Source: Flavilitoribacter nigricans DSM 23189 = NBRC 102662 (GTDB lineage: Bacteria > Bacteroidota > Bacteroidia > Chitinophagales > Saprospiraceae). Taken from it: DNA of 64,000 nt. The stretch is taken from NCBI RefSeq assembly GCF_002646595.1, contig NZ_PDUD01000021.1, forward strand, positions 281,051-345,050, given 5' to 3'. Within the stretch, counting starts at the first letter, position 1. The number at the start of each line of letters is the position of its first letter. A program made the translations under genes and the position numbers. Positions 43,671-51,783 of the stretch are shown one piece after another. The notes under the pieces are model-generated. The model was not told the origin of the DNA and ran no database searches. It saw only the letters and a program-made list of their open reading frames with translations.

Positions 43671-45162
43671 ACAGCGAGCTGTTCCGGATCAATTGCAGAT
43701 AGAATCGAATAGCATCCGCGTATCCCGCCTCACTTACCCGCTCATCCAACCCGTGTATCCGACTGAGGTCCGGCTGATCCAGCACCAATGGCTGAAAACG
43801 GTAGATCTGCTCACTTACCTGCTGATAATGCCGGGCATCCGTAGCGCCGATCACCAGGGCCGGAGCCACCACCACTTCCGGAAAAACCTGTTGGATGGTT
43901 TTCTGAATGACGCCGAACCCGAAAGTACCCGTACCCGAGATGGCCGACGGATCTTTCTGCCAGCTACCCTTCTCAAAAGACACCCTTACCCGTTCATCAT
44001 CAATGATCTTTTCCACGTAGTCTCTTACGGATTCGACGGTCTCTCCGGGCAGGATCCGGAAATTGATCTGGGCGGCCGCCTGGGTCGGCAGCACATTGGC
44101 CCGCACCCCTCCCTTAATGACAGTTGGTGCCGTAGTCGTACGGATGATGGCATTGGACGCATTGCCCTGACTAAGCTGATCGATCAGCAGCGGCTCGGTG
44201 AGCCAGAGGTTGGCGAAGAGGGATTTGTAGAGTGGAGACATCTCCGGTCCGATAAACTCGAATAATCCCCGGGTAGCCCCATCGATCCGGGCGGGTACGG
44301 GATGCTGTTGCAACTGGTCGATCGCACGGGCCAGCACCCCGATGGCCGTGGCCGGTGGCGGCATAGAGGAATGCCCGCCCTCTTCCAGCTCAACTTCCAG
44401 ATCAAGCGTGAGATAGCCTTTTTCGGCAATACCGATCATGGCTAGTGGTGGCTCCAGTCCCGCCAGTGCATTTCTCAGGATCAGCTGGCCTTCGTCCAGC
44501 ACATATTCAAAGCGAATATTTTGTTCGGCAAAATAATTGGAGATCGCCCGGGCTCCCGCTTCTCCACTCACTTCTTCATCGTGACCGAAGGCGAGATAGA
44601 TCGTCCGGTTGGGAGCATACCGCTCGCGCAACAATTGTTCTACTGCCTCCAGGATGGCAAAGGCGCTGATCTTATCGTCCAGGGTACCCCGTCCCCAGAT
44701 ATAGCCATCGGCGATCTGCCCGGCAAAGGGCGGATGGCTCCAGTTCTTCTCCGCCTCTGGTTCTACCGGAACGACGTCCAGGTGGGCCAGCAGGAGAATG
44801 GGCGCCATGTCCGACTGCTGACCGGGCCAGCGAAATACCTGGCTGTAGGGATTTACCCTGATCCGTTCGAGCGAGCTGTCCACGCCGGGAAAACTCCGTC
44901 GAATGAGGGTATCCAGATCCAGAAAAGCGGAGGTGTCAATATGATCCGGGTAGGAAACCGTCGGCAGCTGGACCGCTGCGCTCAGTCGCCCGGAAACGCC
45001 CCCATCGATCGCTACCTTTTCGATCGGATCCACTGCGATCTGTCGGGAAGAGAAACGAATGACATTGATCCAGATGATCAGGGCCAGCAATCCCAGGATC
45101 AGCAGCAGGGCGAAGAACAGCCTGCGTAGAAAACGGCGGAAAGGGCTTCGAGATTTAGACAT
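43669..45162 (-). CDS. M20-family metallopeptidase (PM20D1/carboxypeptidase-like), membrane anchored
   Basis: 497 aa from the ATG at 45162 (MSKSRSPFRR); the frame opens 8 codons earlier at a TTG. N-terminal basic segment and one transmembrane helix (about 15-33). M20 metal ligands and catalytic residues: LLLAHLDVVP (His), GRGTLDDK (Asp), FGHDEEVSGE (catalytic Glu and ligand Glu), and a C-terminal His in SRIHGLDERV; the lid domain has EEGGHSSMPP. It hydrolyses peptides or N-acyl amino acids at the periplasmic face. The long spacing around the lid is normal for PM20D1-like members. Monocistronic. Confidence 0.87.
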   Translation of the reverse strand: MSKSRSPFRRFLRRLFFALLLILGLLALIIWINVIRFSSRQIAVDPIEKVAIDGGVSGRLSAAVQLPTVSYPDHIDTSAFLDLDTLIRRSFPGVDSSLERIRVNPYSQVFRWPGQQSDMAPILLLAHLDVVPVEPEAEKNWSHPPFAGQIADGYIWGRGTLDDKISAFAILEAVEQLLRERYAPNRTIYLAFGHDEEVSGEAGARAISNYFAEQNIRFEYVLDEGQLILRNALAGLEPPLAMIGIAEKGYLTLDLEVELEEGGHSSMPPPATAIGVLARAIDQLQQHPVPARIDGATRGLFEFIGPEMSPLYKSLFANLWLTEPLLIDQLSQGNASNAIIRTTTAPTVIKGGVRANVLPTQAAAQINFRILPGETVESVRDYVEKIIDDERVRVSFEKGSWQKDPSAISGTGTFGFGVIQKTIQQVFPEVVVAPALVIGATDARHYQQVSEQIYRFQPLVLDQPDLSRIHGLDERVSEAGYADAIRFYLQLIRNSSL

Positions 45163-45526
45163 ATTGAGGCTATTTTGAAATGGCAAGTTACGCAGTCGGT
45201 GGTTTCCGGGAAGCCCCGGAAGCGATTAAAATTTAGTTTTATGAATGATATCAGTCATTGTTTTTCGGCGAGAGGGGGCACCAGAACCGGAGCGTAGCAG
45301 CGTTACTTGGGAAGGTTGGCAACGACATCTGGCTGCAAAAGAGCCTCCTATTAACGCAAGTATTGGATTTTAACAGCTTCCTGGCAGCTACAAAAATGTT
45401 AAAATCAATTCGACAAGTATCAAATTTATCTATATTGCGGCAATTCCTGTAAGGTGTTTACGTGCCAAAGCCAAACAAATTTTCTAATCATCCCTGAAGA
45501 ACTGCTTCCCAAAACACAGAAGCTGA
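45163..45526. other. 364-bp divergent intergenic region between M20 and deoC genes
   Basis: No convincing gene; a 64-codon plus-strand ORF (45258-45452) has no protein-like features and no homologue that I recognise. I see no clear promoter match or strong hairpin. Confidence 0.5.
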
Positions 45527-46180
45527 ATGACGAATCTTGCGCCATATTTTGATCACACGACTTTAAAGCCGGACACGACCCTGGCTCAGATAGAGCAATT
45601 GTGCAGCGAAGCGAAGAACTACGGTTTCGCTTCGGTTTGCGTACCGCCTTTCTTTGTGAAAAAATCCGTTCAGTTGCTGAAAGACAGCAAAGTGCACGTA
45701 GCTACCGTAATCGGTTTTCCCATGGGGTACTCCACTACCGCCGCCAAGGTGGAAGAGATCAAGCGGGCGATAGACGAAGGCGCCCGGGAAGTGGACGTAG
45801 TTGTCAACATCTGTGCGGTAAAATCCGGAGACTGGAATTTTGTCCGCCACGATATCGAGCGCATGATCGCCGCTACCCACCTCAAAGGCAAAGTGATCAA
45901 AGTGATCCTCGAAACCGGCCTGATGGCGGACGATGAGATCGATAAGCTGGCCGAGATATGCAACGAACTGGGTCCGGATTACGTTAAAACTTCCACGGGC
46001 TTCAACGGGTCCGGTGCGAACGAAGCGATCGTCGGCCGGTTGCGCAGCCTGATGAACAAAAAGATAAAGATCAAAGCATCCGGCGGCATCCGCGACCGGG
46101 CAGCGGCCGAGGCCATGATCACGGCCGGGGCCGATCGTCTGGGCAGTTCGTCGAGTGTTCTGATTGTAAAGGATTTATAG
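45527..46180 (+). CDS. deoC: Deoxyribose-phosphate aldolase
   Basis: 217 aa. YFDHTTLKPDTT at the N-terminus, VVVNICAVKSG (active-site Asp region), KVILETGLM, the Schiff-base lysine in YVKTSTGF (about 150-157) and the second lysine in IKASGGIRD (about 184-192) make this a clear DeoC. It cleaves 2-deoxyribose-5-phosphate into glyceraldehyde-3-phosphate and acetaldehyde in deoxynucleoside catabolism. A -7 box for the next operon begins at the base after its stop codon. Confidence 0.95.
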   Translation: MTNLAPYFDHTTLKPDTTLAQIEQLCSEAKNYGFASVCVPPFFVKKSVQLLKDSKVHVATVIGFPMGYSTTAAKVEEIKRAIDEGAREVDVVVNICAVKSGDWNFVRHDIERMIAATHLKGKVIKVILETGLMADDEIDKLAEICNELGPDYVKTSTGFNGSGANEAIVGRLRSLMNKKIKIKASGGIRDRAAAEAMITAGADRLGSSSSVLIVKDL

Positions 46181-46188
46181 TATCTTTG
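46181..46188 (+). promoter_or_regulatory. -7 box of SPOR-rodA-tgt operon
   Basis: TATCTTTG, an exact TAnnTTTG match, begins immediately after the deoC TAG and 76 bp before the SPOR gene's ATG. A TTG inside deoC (46164-46166) could be part of the -33 element, at a short 14-bp spacing. Confidence 0.6.
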
Positions 46189-46256
46189 TTTTTTGTGGCA
46201 CATTACAGAGACTGTCTTAAACCTCTCAGGCGCTACACTATAGAAAACACGAAAAT

Positions 46257-46670
46257 ATGCGTTGCAAGCTGTTTCTTCCCATTTTGCTGCTGGCCTGTTC
46301 CTTTTTTGCTATTGATGCACAGGCCCAGGGTGTGGTCTTCAAAGAAGAACCGGTCATTACCGATATGATGGACCGCTTTGTTCAGATCAACAAAAGCAAA
46401 GAGACCGTAGAAGGCTGGCGGATCCAGATCATGGCGACGAACGATCGTCAGAAACTGGAAAGTGCCCGGCAGGCCTTTCAATACCGCTATCCGAACGTGC
46501 CTGTAGATTGGGTACATAATCGTCCCTGGTACCAGTTGCGCGCCGGGGCCTTTGCCACCAAACTGGAAGCGCTACGGCTTAAATATATCCTGAGTCAGGA
46601 CTATACCGGCACCTATCCGGTGAAGGATGATAGTATCCGCCCGCAGGAATTGATCAACGCAGCCTACTAA
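46257..46670 (+). CDS. SPOR-domain periplasmic protein
   Basis: 137 aa. Signal peptide MRCKLFLPILLLACSFFAIDAQA. The C-terminal half is a SPOR-like domain: GWRIQIMATNDRQKLESARQAF, then VDWVHNRPWYQLRAGAFATKLEALRLKYIL. SPOR domains bind denuded glycan strands at the division septum or other peptidoglycan sites. It precedes rodA by 14 bp, so the protein is probably made with the elongation machinery. Function in rod growth is inferred from position. Confidence 0.85.
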   Translation: MRCKLFLPILLLACSFFAIDAQAQGVVFKEEPVITDMMDRFVQINKSKETVEGWRIQIMATNDRQKLESARQAFQYRYPNVPVDWVHNRPWYQLRAGAFATKLEALRLKYILSQDYTGTYPVKDDSIRPQELINAAY

Positions 46671-46684
46671 AGAGACTACCTTCC

Positions 46685-48136
46685 GTGTCGTTTAAAGATA
46701 AGATCCATAATCCGTTTTGGCGTAACCTCGATATCATCACCTTCTGCATCTGCATGGGGCTGGCTCTCATTGGCTGGCTGCTGGTGTACCGGGTAGGTGG
46801 TGGCGGCGAGGAAGTGGATGCCGGAGGAAGTTTTCTGGCCACTGTCGCCGGAAAGCAAACGATGTGGATGATCGTAGCTATGGCACTTTTCTGGCTGACG
46901 ATGCTCTTCGACGCGAAATTTTGGGAAACTTTCGCTTACGGGATCTACGTGGCGGCCATGATCGGCCTGTTCCTCGTTCTGTTCCTGGGGACGAATATCA
47001 GGGGGGCCACTTCCTGGTTTTCTATCGGAGGGTTCACCTTTCAGCCTTCGGAGGTGGCGAAGTTTGCCACCTGTCTGGCCGTTTCGGCCTTTCTGGGCCG
47101 TTTTAATACCAATATGGAGACCTGGAGGTCCCGTTTCATTGCCTTCGGCCTGATCGCCATTCCTATCGTGCTGATCGTTGCCCAGCCGGACCCCGGTTCG
47201 GCCCTGGTCTTTTTCTCCTTTTTGGTGGTCTTTTACCGCGAGGGACTGTCTTCCACTTTTTATCTGGTGGGCGCATTCCTTACGGCCAACCTGATCGCCG
47301 GGTTTGTGTTTCCAACCCTGAATATCGGTATGGTCTGGCTTGGCCTGGGAGTATTGATCCTGGGGTACAACCTGAAAGACAAAAAAAATAAGAACCTGAT
47401 ACTGGGCAGCCTTTTGCTCATTCTGGGAGCACTGAGCTACTGGAAATATCAGATGCCGGATCAGCCGTGGGCACTGTACTGTGCTGCGGGCCTGTTTGCG
47501 GGTCTGGGCTTTTACGCCTGGTTCAAGGAAAAGCAGGGACGTTTGTTCCGCCTGCTGGCGATGGCCGTTGTGGTGGGGATCGGAGTGGCCTTCACGGCCA
47601 ATTACACCATCAACAACGTCCTGAAACCGCACCAGCAAACCCGGATCAAACTGTGGCTGACACCGGATGAATGCGACCCGCACGGGGCGCGGTATAATCT
47701 GGACCAGTCCAAACTGGCCATCAGCTCCGGCGGATGGGACGGGAAGGGCCTTTTTAAGGGCACCATGACCCGTTTGGACTATGTGCCGCAACAGACTACG
47801 GATTTTATTTTTTGTACCGTAGGGGAGGAGCAGGGCTTCGTGGGCAGCGTGAGCGTTATTCTGCTGTACCTGGTGCTTTTATTCCGCCTCACTACTATTG
47901 CCGAGCGACAACGAACAACCTTTGCCCGGAGCTATGCGTACTGCGTGGCGGGCATTTTCTTCATACACTTTTTTATCAACATCGGGATGACCATGGGGCT
48001 GATGCCCATCATCGGTATTCCCTTGCCTTTCATCAGTAAAGGAGGATCCTCTCTGCTGGGATTTACCATTATGATCGCGGTCTTGCTGCGATTGGACAGT
48101 ACCCGCAAGCGGAGCCTCGGAAACTTAGCCGGATAG
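46685..48136 (+). CDS. rodA: Rod shape-determining protein RodA (SEDS glycosyltransferase)
   Basis: 483 aa with a GTG start. Polytopic with about 10 helices. SEDS signatures: RGATSWFSIGGFTFQPSEVAK (read in parts; near 107-125), AQPDPGSALVF (catalytic Asp region, about 165), and DFIFCTVGEEQGFVGS and IPLPFISKGGSS near the C-terminus. It polymerises lipid II glycan in the elongasome. It is longer than the about 370-aa E. coli protein because of an added hydrophobic segment (about 215-300), a layout I believe is usual in Bacteroidota. Its TAG is 4 bp before the tgt start. Confidence 0.92.
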   Translation: MSFKDKIHNPFWRNLDIITFCICMGLALIGWLLVYRVGGGGEEVDAGGSFLATVAGKQTMWMIVAMALFWLTMLFDAKFWETFAYGIYVAAMIGLFLVLFLGTNIRGATSWFSIGGFTFQPSEVAKFATCLAVSAFLGRFNTNMETWRSRFIAFGLIAIPIVLIVAQPDPGSALVFFSFLVVFYREGLSSTFYLVGAFLTANLIAGFVFPTLNIGMVWLGLGVLILGYNLKDKKNKNLILGSLLLILGALSYWKYQMPDQPWALYCAAGLFAGLGFYAWFKEKQGRLFRLLAMAVVVGIGVAFTANYTINNVLKPHQQTRIKLWLTPDECDPHGARYNLDQSKLAISSGGWDGKGLFKGTMTRLDYVPQQTTDFIFCTVGEEQGFVGSVSVILLYLVLLFRLTTIAERQRTTFARSYAYCVAGIFFIHFFINIGMTMGLMPIIGIPLPFISKGGSSLLGFTIMIAVLLRLDSTRKRSLGNLAG

Positions 48137-48140
48137 ATCA

Positions 48141-49274
48141 TTGTTTACTTTCGACTTACAACATACAGACCCTGCATCCAGTGCCCGGGCCGGATTGATC
48201 CAGACGGATCACGGACCCATCGAAACGCCCATCTTTATGCCGGTAGGTACCGCCGGTACGGTCAAAGGGGTACACCAGTATGAACTCAAAAACGATATTG
48301 GCGCTCAGATCATCCTGGGCAATACCTATCACCTCTACCTGCGTCCGGGTATGGAGGTGATGGCGAAAGCCGGCGGCCTGCACGGTTTCAACGGCTGGCA
48401 GGGACCGATATTGACGGACAGTGGCGGCTACCAGGTCTATTCCCTGAGCGATCGCCGGAAGATCACGGAGGAAGGGGTTACTTTCCGTTCGCATATTGAC
48501 GGTTCCAAACATACCTTCAGCCCGGAACGCTCGATGGAGATCCAGCGGGTGATCGGTGCGGATATCATTATGGCTTTCGACGAATGCCCGCCTTTTCCCT
48601 GCGACTATAAGTACGCCAAGGACTCCATGGACCTTACGCACCGCTGGCTGGCCCGCTGCTGCGAATATGTGGATAATACCGAGGGGCACTATGGTCACGG
48701 GCAAACGCTCTTCCCGATCGTGCAGGGCAGTACTTACGACGACCTGCGCCGGGCCTCGGCGGAAGCCATTGCTTCTTTTGACCGGGCCGGAAATGCCATC
48801 GGGGGACTTTCGGTGGGCGAACCCGCGGAGGAAATGTACCGCGTCACGGATATGGTGTGTGCCATTCTGCCGAAAGATAAACCGCGTTACCTGATGGGCG
48901 TAGGCACACCGGTGAACCTGCTGGAGTGCATCGCGCTGGGCATCGACATGTTCGATTGTGTGCTGCCTACCCGCAATGCCCGTCACGGCATGCTGTATAC
49001 CGCCGAGGGGATCATCAACATCAAGAATGCCAAGTGGAAAGATGATTTCAGCCCGGTAGATCCGGACAGTAGCTGTCCGAGCAGTCGCTTTTACACCAGG
49101 GGATACCTGCGGCACCTGATCCACAGCGGCGAACTGCTGGGCGCCCAGATCGCGAGCCTGCACAACCTGGCCTTTTTCCTCTGGCTGGTCGGCGAAGCAC
49201 GTAAGCACATCATTGCCGGAGATTTTGCCAGTTGGAAAAATGATATGGTGCCCCGTCTGGAACGGCGGCTGTGA
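48141..49274 (+). CDS. tgt: tRNA-guanine transglycosylase
   Basis: 377 aa, starting at a TTG (48141). No ATG or GTG is available between the rodA stop and the conserved FTFDLQHTD start. It exchanges G34 for a queuosine precursor in GUN-anticodon tRNAs. Core motifs are present: PIFMPVGTAGTVKG, ILTDSGGYQVYS (catalytic-site Asp), MAFDECPPFPCDY and MFDCVLPTRNARHG (nucleophile Asp). The zinc site is altered: the expected C-x-C-x2-C before Y-[ST]-R-x-Y-L reads S-S-C-P-S-S, leaving one Cys, while the His of SLHNLAFF remains. I believe zinc-ligand loss is a Bacteroidota feature, from memory. Third gene of the SPOR-rodA-tgt operon. Confidence 0.92.
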   Translation: MFTFDLQHTDPASSARAGLIQTDHGPIETPIFMPVGTAGTVKGVHQYELKNDIGAQIILGNTYHLYLRPGMEVMAKAGGLHGFNGWQGPILTDSGGYQVYSLSDRRKITEEGVTFRSHIDGSKHTFSPERSMEIQRVIGADIIMAFDECPPFPCDYKYAKDSMDLTHRWLARCCEYVDNTEGHYGHGQTLFPIVQGSTYDDLRRASAEAIASFDRAGNAIGGLSVGEPAEEMYRVTDMVCAILPKDKPRYLMGVGTPVNLLECIALGIDMFDCVLPTRNARHGMLYTAEGIINIKNAKWKDDFSPVDPDSSCPSSRFYTRGYLRHLIHSGELLGAQIASLHNLAFFLWLVGEARKHIIAGDFASWKNDMVPRLERRL

Positions 49275-49398
49275 TCATAGCCGACAATAAGTATGGCTAC
49301 GCCCGGCCATCGGGCGTGACGCTTACCTTTACCAACTAATCCAGGCTTTATAAAGTAAGGAAAAGGAGTGGGAGTGTGGGGATCACCTCATCGCCGGA

Positions 49399-49791
49399 TC
49401 AAAGCCTCGCGGCAATCCGACTGGCCAGTGCGGCCATCTCTTCATTGGACATTTTTACCGGCTCCCGACCGAAAGTCATATCGGAGATCTGATTGATGGG
49501 TACGAGGTGTACGTGGGTGTGCGGTACCTCCAGGCCGATGACGGACAGGCCGATGCGCTTGCAGGTGACTTCGGCTTCAATGGCCTTCGCTACTTTTTTA
49601 GCGAAGACCATTAAAGCGGACAATTGGGCATCTTCCAGATCGAATACATAATCAATCTCTTCCTTCGGGATCACGAGGGTATGACCCGCTGCTAAAGGAC
49701 GGATATCAAGGAATGCCAGAAAATCTGCTGTTTCTGCAATTTTATGACAGGGGATCTCTCCCTGAACGATCTTGGTAAAGATGCTGGCCAT
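49399..49791 (-). CDS. HIT-family protein (Hint-like nucleotide hydrolase)
   Basis: 130 aa. SIFTKIVQGEIPCHKI at the start, LDIRPLAAGHTLVIPK in the middle, and the histidine triad in PHTHVHLVP (about 90-98). Hint-branch enzymes hydrolyse AMP-lysine or AMP-NH2 and related phosphoramidates. It lies 1 bp after the greA stop, so the two are cotranscribed, with greA first. Confidence 0.93.
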   Translation of the reverse strand: MASIFTKIVQGEIPCHKIAETADFLAFLDIRPLAAGHTLVIPKEEIDYVFDLEDAQLSALMVFAKKVAKAIEAEVTCKRIGLSVIGLEVPHTHVHLVPINQISDMTFGREPVKMSNEEMAALASRIAARL

Positions 49792-49792
49792 G

Positions 49793-50269
49793 TTATACGG
49801 TGATGTTTACAACTTTAAAAGGAATACTGCCGCCGTTCGGCGTCTTAACTTCAGCTAGCTCTCCGACTTTCTTGCCGAGCAAGGCCTGACCCATTGGCGA
49901 GCCTACAGATATTTTTTTGGCCTTCAGGTCGGCTTCCGATTCGGAAACGAGCTGATAGGTCATATCTTTTTTGGTCTTTACGTTCTTGATGGTCACTTTG
50001 GTGAATACGGTCACTTTGGAAGTGTCGATGGTGCTTTGGTCCAGAATACGGGCACTGGCCATGATCTTCTCCAGATCGTTGATCTTGAGTTCGAGCAGGC
50101 CCTGCGCTTCCTTCGCGGCATCGTATTCTGCATTTTCGGAAAGGTCTCCTTTTTCTCTTGCTTCGGCAATGGCTTTGGCTACGTCAGAACGTCCCGTCGT
50201 TTTGAGTTCATCCAGTTCGGCTTTCAACTTGTCGTACCCTTCCTGACTCAAATAATTAATTCCAGCCAT
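49793..50269 (-). CDS. greA: Transcription elongation factor GreA
   Basis: 158 aa. N-terminal coiled coil (about 1-75) with the tip motif GDLSENAEYDAAKEAQG that carries the acidic residues reaching into the RNA polymerase active site, and the C-terminal FKBP-like domain (about 83-157) ending PIGQALLG-type SPMGQALLGKKVGE. It rescues backtracked polymerase by stimulating transcript cleavage. First gene of greA-HIT. Confidence 0.96.
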   Translation of the reverse strand: MAGINYLSQEGYDKLKAELDELKTTGRSDVAKAIAEAREKGDLSENAEYDAAKEAQGLLELKINDLEKIMASARILDQSTIDTSKVTVFTKVTIKNVKTKKDMTYQLVSESEADLKAKKISVGSPMGQALLGKKVGELAEVKTPNGGSIPFKVVNITV

Positions 50270-50438
50270 AATTCTTTGTTTTTTAGATAAAAGCTTCCTT
50301 CACTGTCCGGTTACATGCCCGAAACAGCGTTTTTCACACCAGCTTTTTAATGATTGAATGCTTCTGGGGTGTGGAAGGAAAGCGGATCGTAATTACTTAA
50401 AAAGCCGGATGATGCACCCGGCCGATTATCCAATAAAA

Positions 50439-50473
50439 GGCAGGAACGCCTCCATACAGAAAGCGTTCCTGCC
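50439..50473 (-). terminator. Intrinsic terminator of PorV-like operon
   Basis: GGCAGGAACGC (50439-50449) pairs with GCGTTCCTGCC (50463-50473), 13-nt loop. On the minus strand it is followed by TTTTATTG, so it fits the end of the transcript of the gene at 50621-51673. The rest of 50270-50620 has no recognised gene. Confidence 0.8.
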
Positions 50474-50620
50474 TTATTCGAACGGTAAAAATACGGAGAT
50501 TCCCCAAATTTATCAAGGGGAAGCCGCTATTTTCTTGCCTTTACATATAGGCTATAGCTTGCATGTCTGGTACTTCGGTTGGGGTTGTACACTCGAAATG
50601 ACCCGCTCCGAAGATGACTG

Positions 50621-51673
50621 CTAGATACTGATGCGGATCCCGATATTATGGGTGCCGCTCCAGAGCCGGGTGTGCCGGTACGCATAGTCGATCCCGAATT
50701 TGGTGTCCCGGTTTTCCTTGCTCAGAGGCACCTGGATGGAAGCGCCCGCACTTAGGCCGGTATAGATGGCCTTCTCGTTGGGATCCGTGGTGGTTGCCAG
50801 ATCGTGCTTATATCCGGCCCGTACCATAAAACGGTCGTTGAGCGAGTATTCCAGTCCTGCTCCCAGCTGATCACTGGAAAAGGAGTTGGAAGTGAAATTC
50901 CCGAGCAGCGTCAGGCGATTGATATCCAGGAAACGAAAATCGTAGGACATGCCGATGTTCAGCACGGAAGGCAGGTCAAAACCGGCCGCGCGCTGGCTCA
51001 GCGTGATATCGTGTCCGCTGGTACCCGGCGAATCCGTAAAGGTGGAAAGGCCTTCTCCGCTAAAGGTCATCCGGGAACCGATATTCCGCAGGGAGATCCC
51101 GAATTTGAAGTTGTCTTCCGGACCGGTCACATACTGTACACCGGCGTCCAGCGCAAAGCCGAAGGCCGATACATCGGTGATGGACTCGGATACCAGTCGA
51201 ACGAGTACCCCTACGGAGATCTTATTTTCGAAGATGTGGGAATAACCGAAACCGAGGTTGAAAAAGTTCGGAGAATAGGTAACGCCGGTCCCCTCCGGCT
51301 GATCGGTAGTCGTAACTTTGATCTCCCCGAAGTCGATGGACATCAAACTGAAACCGAACGCTCCGTTCTTACCCACTTTTTGCGAAAGCCCCAGCGCGTT
51401 CATGCTGATACCGGTACCCTGCAGATACAGAGAATGGCCCAGCACTACTTCCGTTTTGTTGATCCGGCCCATACCGGCCACATTGAGGCGCATGGCTTCT
51501 ACTCCGTAAATACTGGCGGTATTCATGGCGTGCAGACCGGCCGTGCGGGCGTAGGGCACCATGAGGAGTTCATAAGCTCCGGCTTCCCCCTGGCGATCGG
51601 GGTTTCCCGCAAAGAGGCTTTGGTGAAAGCAGGTAAAAGCCAGGGCAAGGATTAGAATGTATGATTTTGACAT
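50621..51673 (-). CDS. PorV/PorQ-family outer membrane protein
   Basis: 350 aa. Signal peptide (MSKSYILILALAFTCFHQSLFA), then the family pattern YELLMVPYARTAGLHAMNTA and LNVAGMGRINKTEVVLGHSLYL, repeated FadL-like strands, and a final strand HNIGIRISI. PorV shuttles T9SS cargo from the translocon to the attachment complex; PorQ and other paralogues have less clear roles. Here it is the last gene of an operon with a TonB receptor and a 1350-aa secreted protein, so it is likely a dedicated partner of that cargo. A nested palindrome lies between it and the cargo gene. Confidence 0.8.
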   Translation of the reverse strand: MSKSYILILALAFTCFHQSLFAGNPDRQGEAGAYELLMVPYARTAGLHAMNTASIYGVEAMRLNVAGMGRINKTEVVLGHSLYLQGTGISMNALGLSQKVGKNGAFGFSLMSIDFGEIKVTTTDQPEGTGVTYSPNFFNLGFGYSHIFENKISVGVLVRLVSESITDVSAFGFALDAGVQYVTGPEDNFKFGISLRNIGSRMTFSGEGLSTFTDSPGTSGHDITLSQRAAGFDLPSVLNIGMSYDFRFLDINRLTLLGNFTSNSFSSDQLGAGLEYSLNDRFMVRAGYKHDLATTTDPNEKAIYTGLSAGASIQVPLSKENRDTKFGIDYAYRHTRLWSGTHNIGIRISI

Positions 51674-51689
51674 ATTGTTCTTTTTGAAT

Positions 51690-51774
51690 CCCGGGCTTTC
51701 TTAAGACTTTCTAGCTTTCCCAGACTTTCTAAGTTTTTAAAACTTAGAAAGTCTGGGAACTAAGAAAGCCCGGG
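51690..51774. repeat. Nested inverted repeat between secreted-protein and PorV-like genes
   Basis: Outer arms CCCGGGCTTTCTTA (51690-51703) and TAAGAAAGCCCGGG (51761-51774), 14 bp perfect. Inner arms CCCAGACTTTCTAAGTTTT (51719-51737) and 51739-51757, 19 bp perfect with a 1-base centre, so a tight hairpin. AGACTTTCTA is also repeated between the arms on the left (51704-51713). Confidence 0.85.
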
Positions 51775-51783
51775 GGGATGCTT

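Noticed and set aside
45258..45452. 64-aa plus-strand ORF before deoC
   Set aside because: Not protein-like by composition and no promoter match; may be chance.
50358..50624. 88-aa plus-strand ORF overlapping the terminator and the end of the PorV-like gene
   Set aside because: It runs through the terminator hairpin and has no sign of coding selection.
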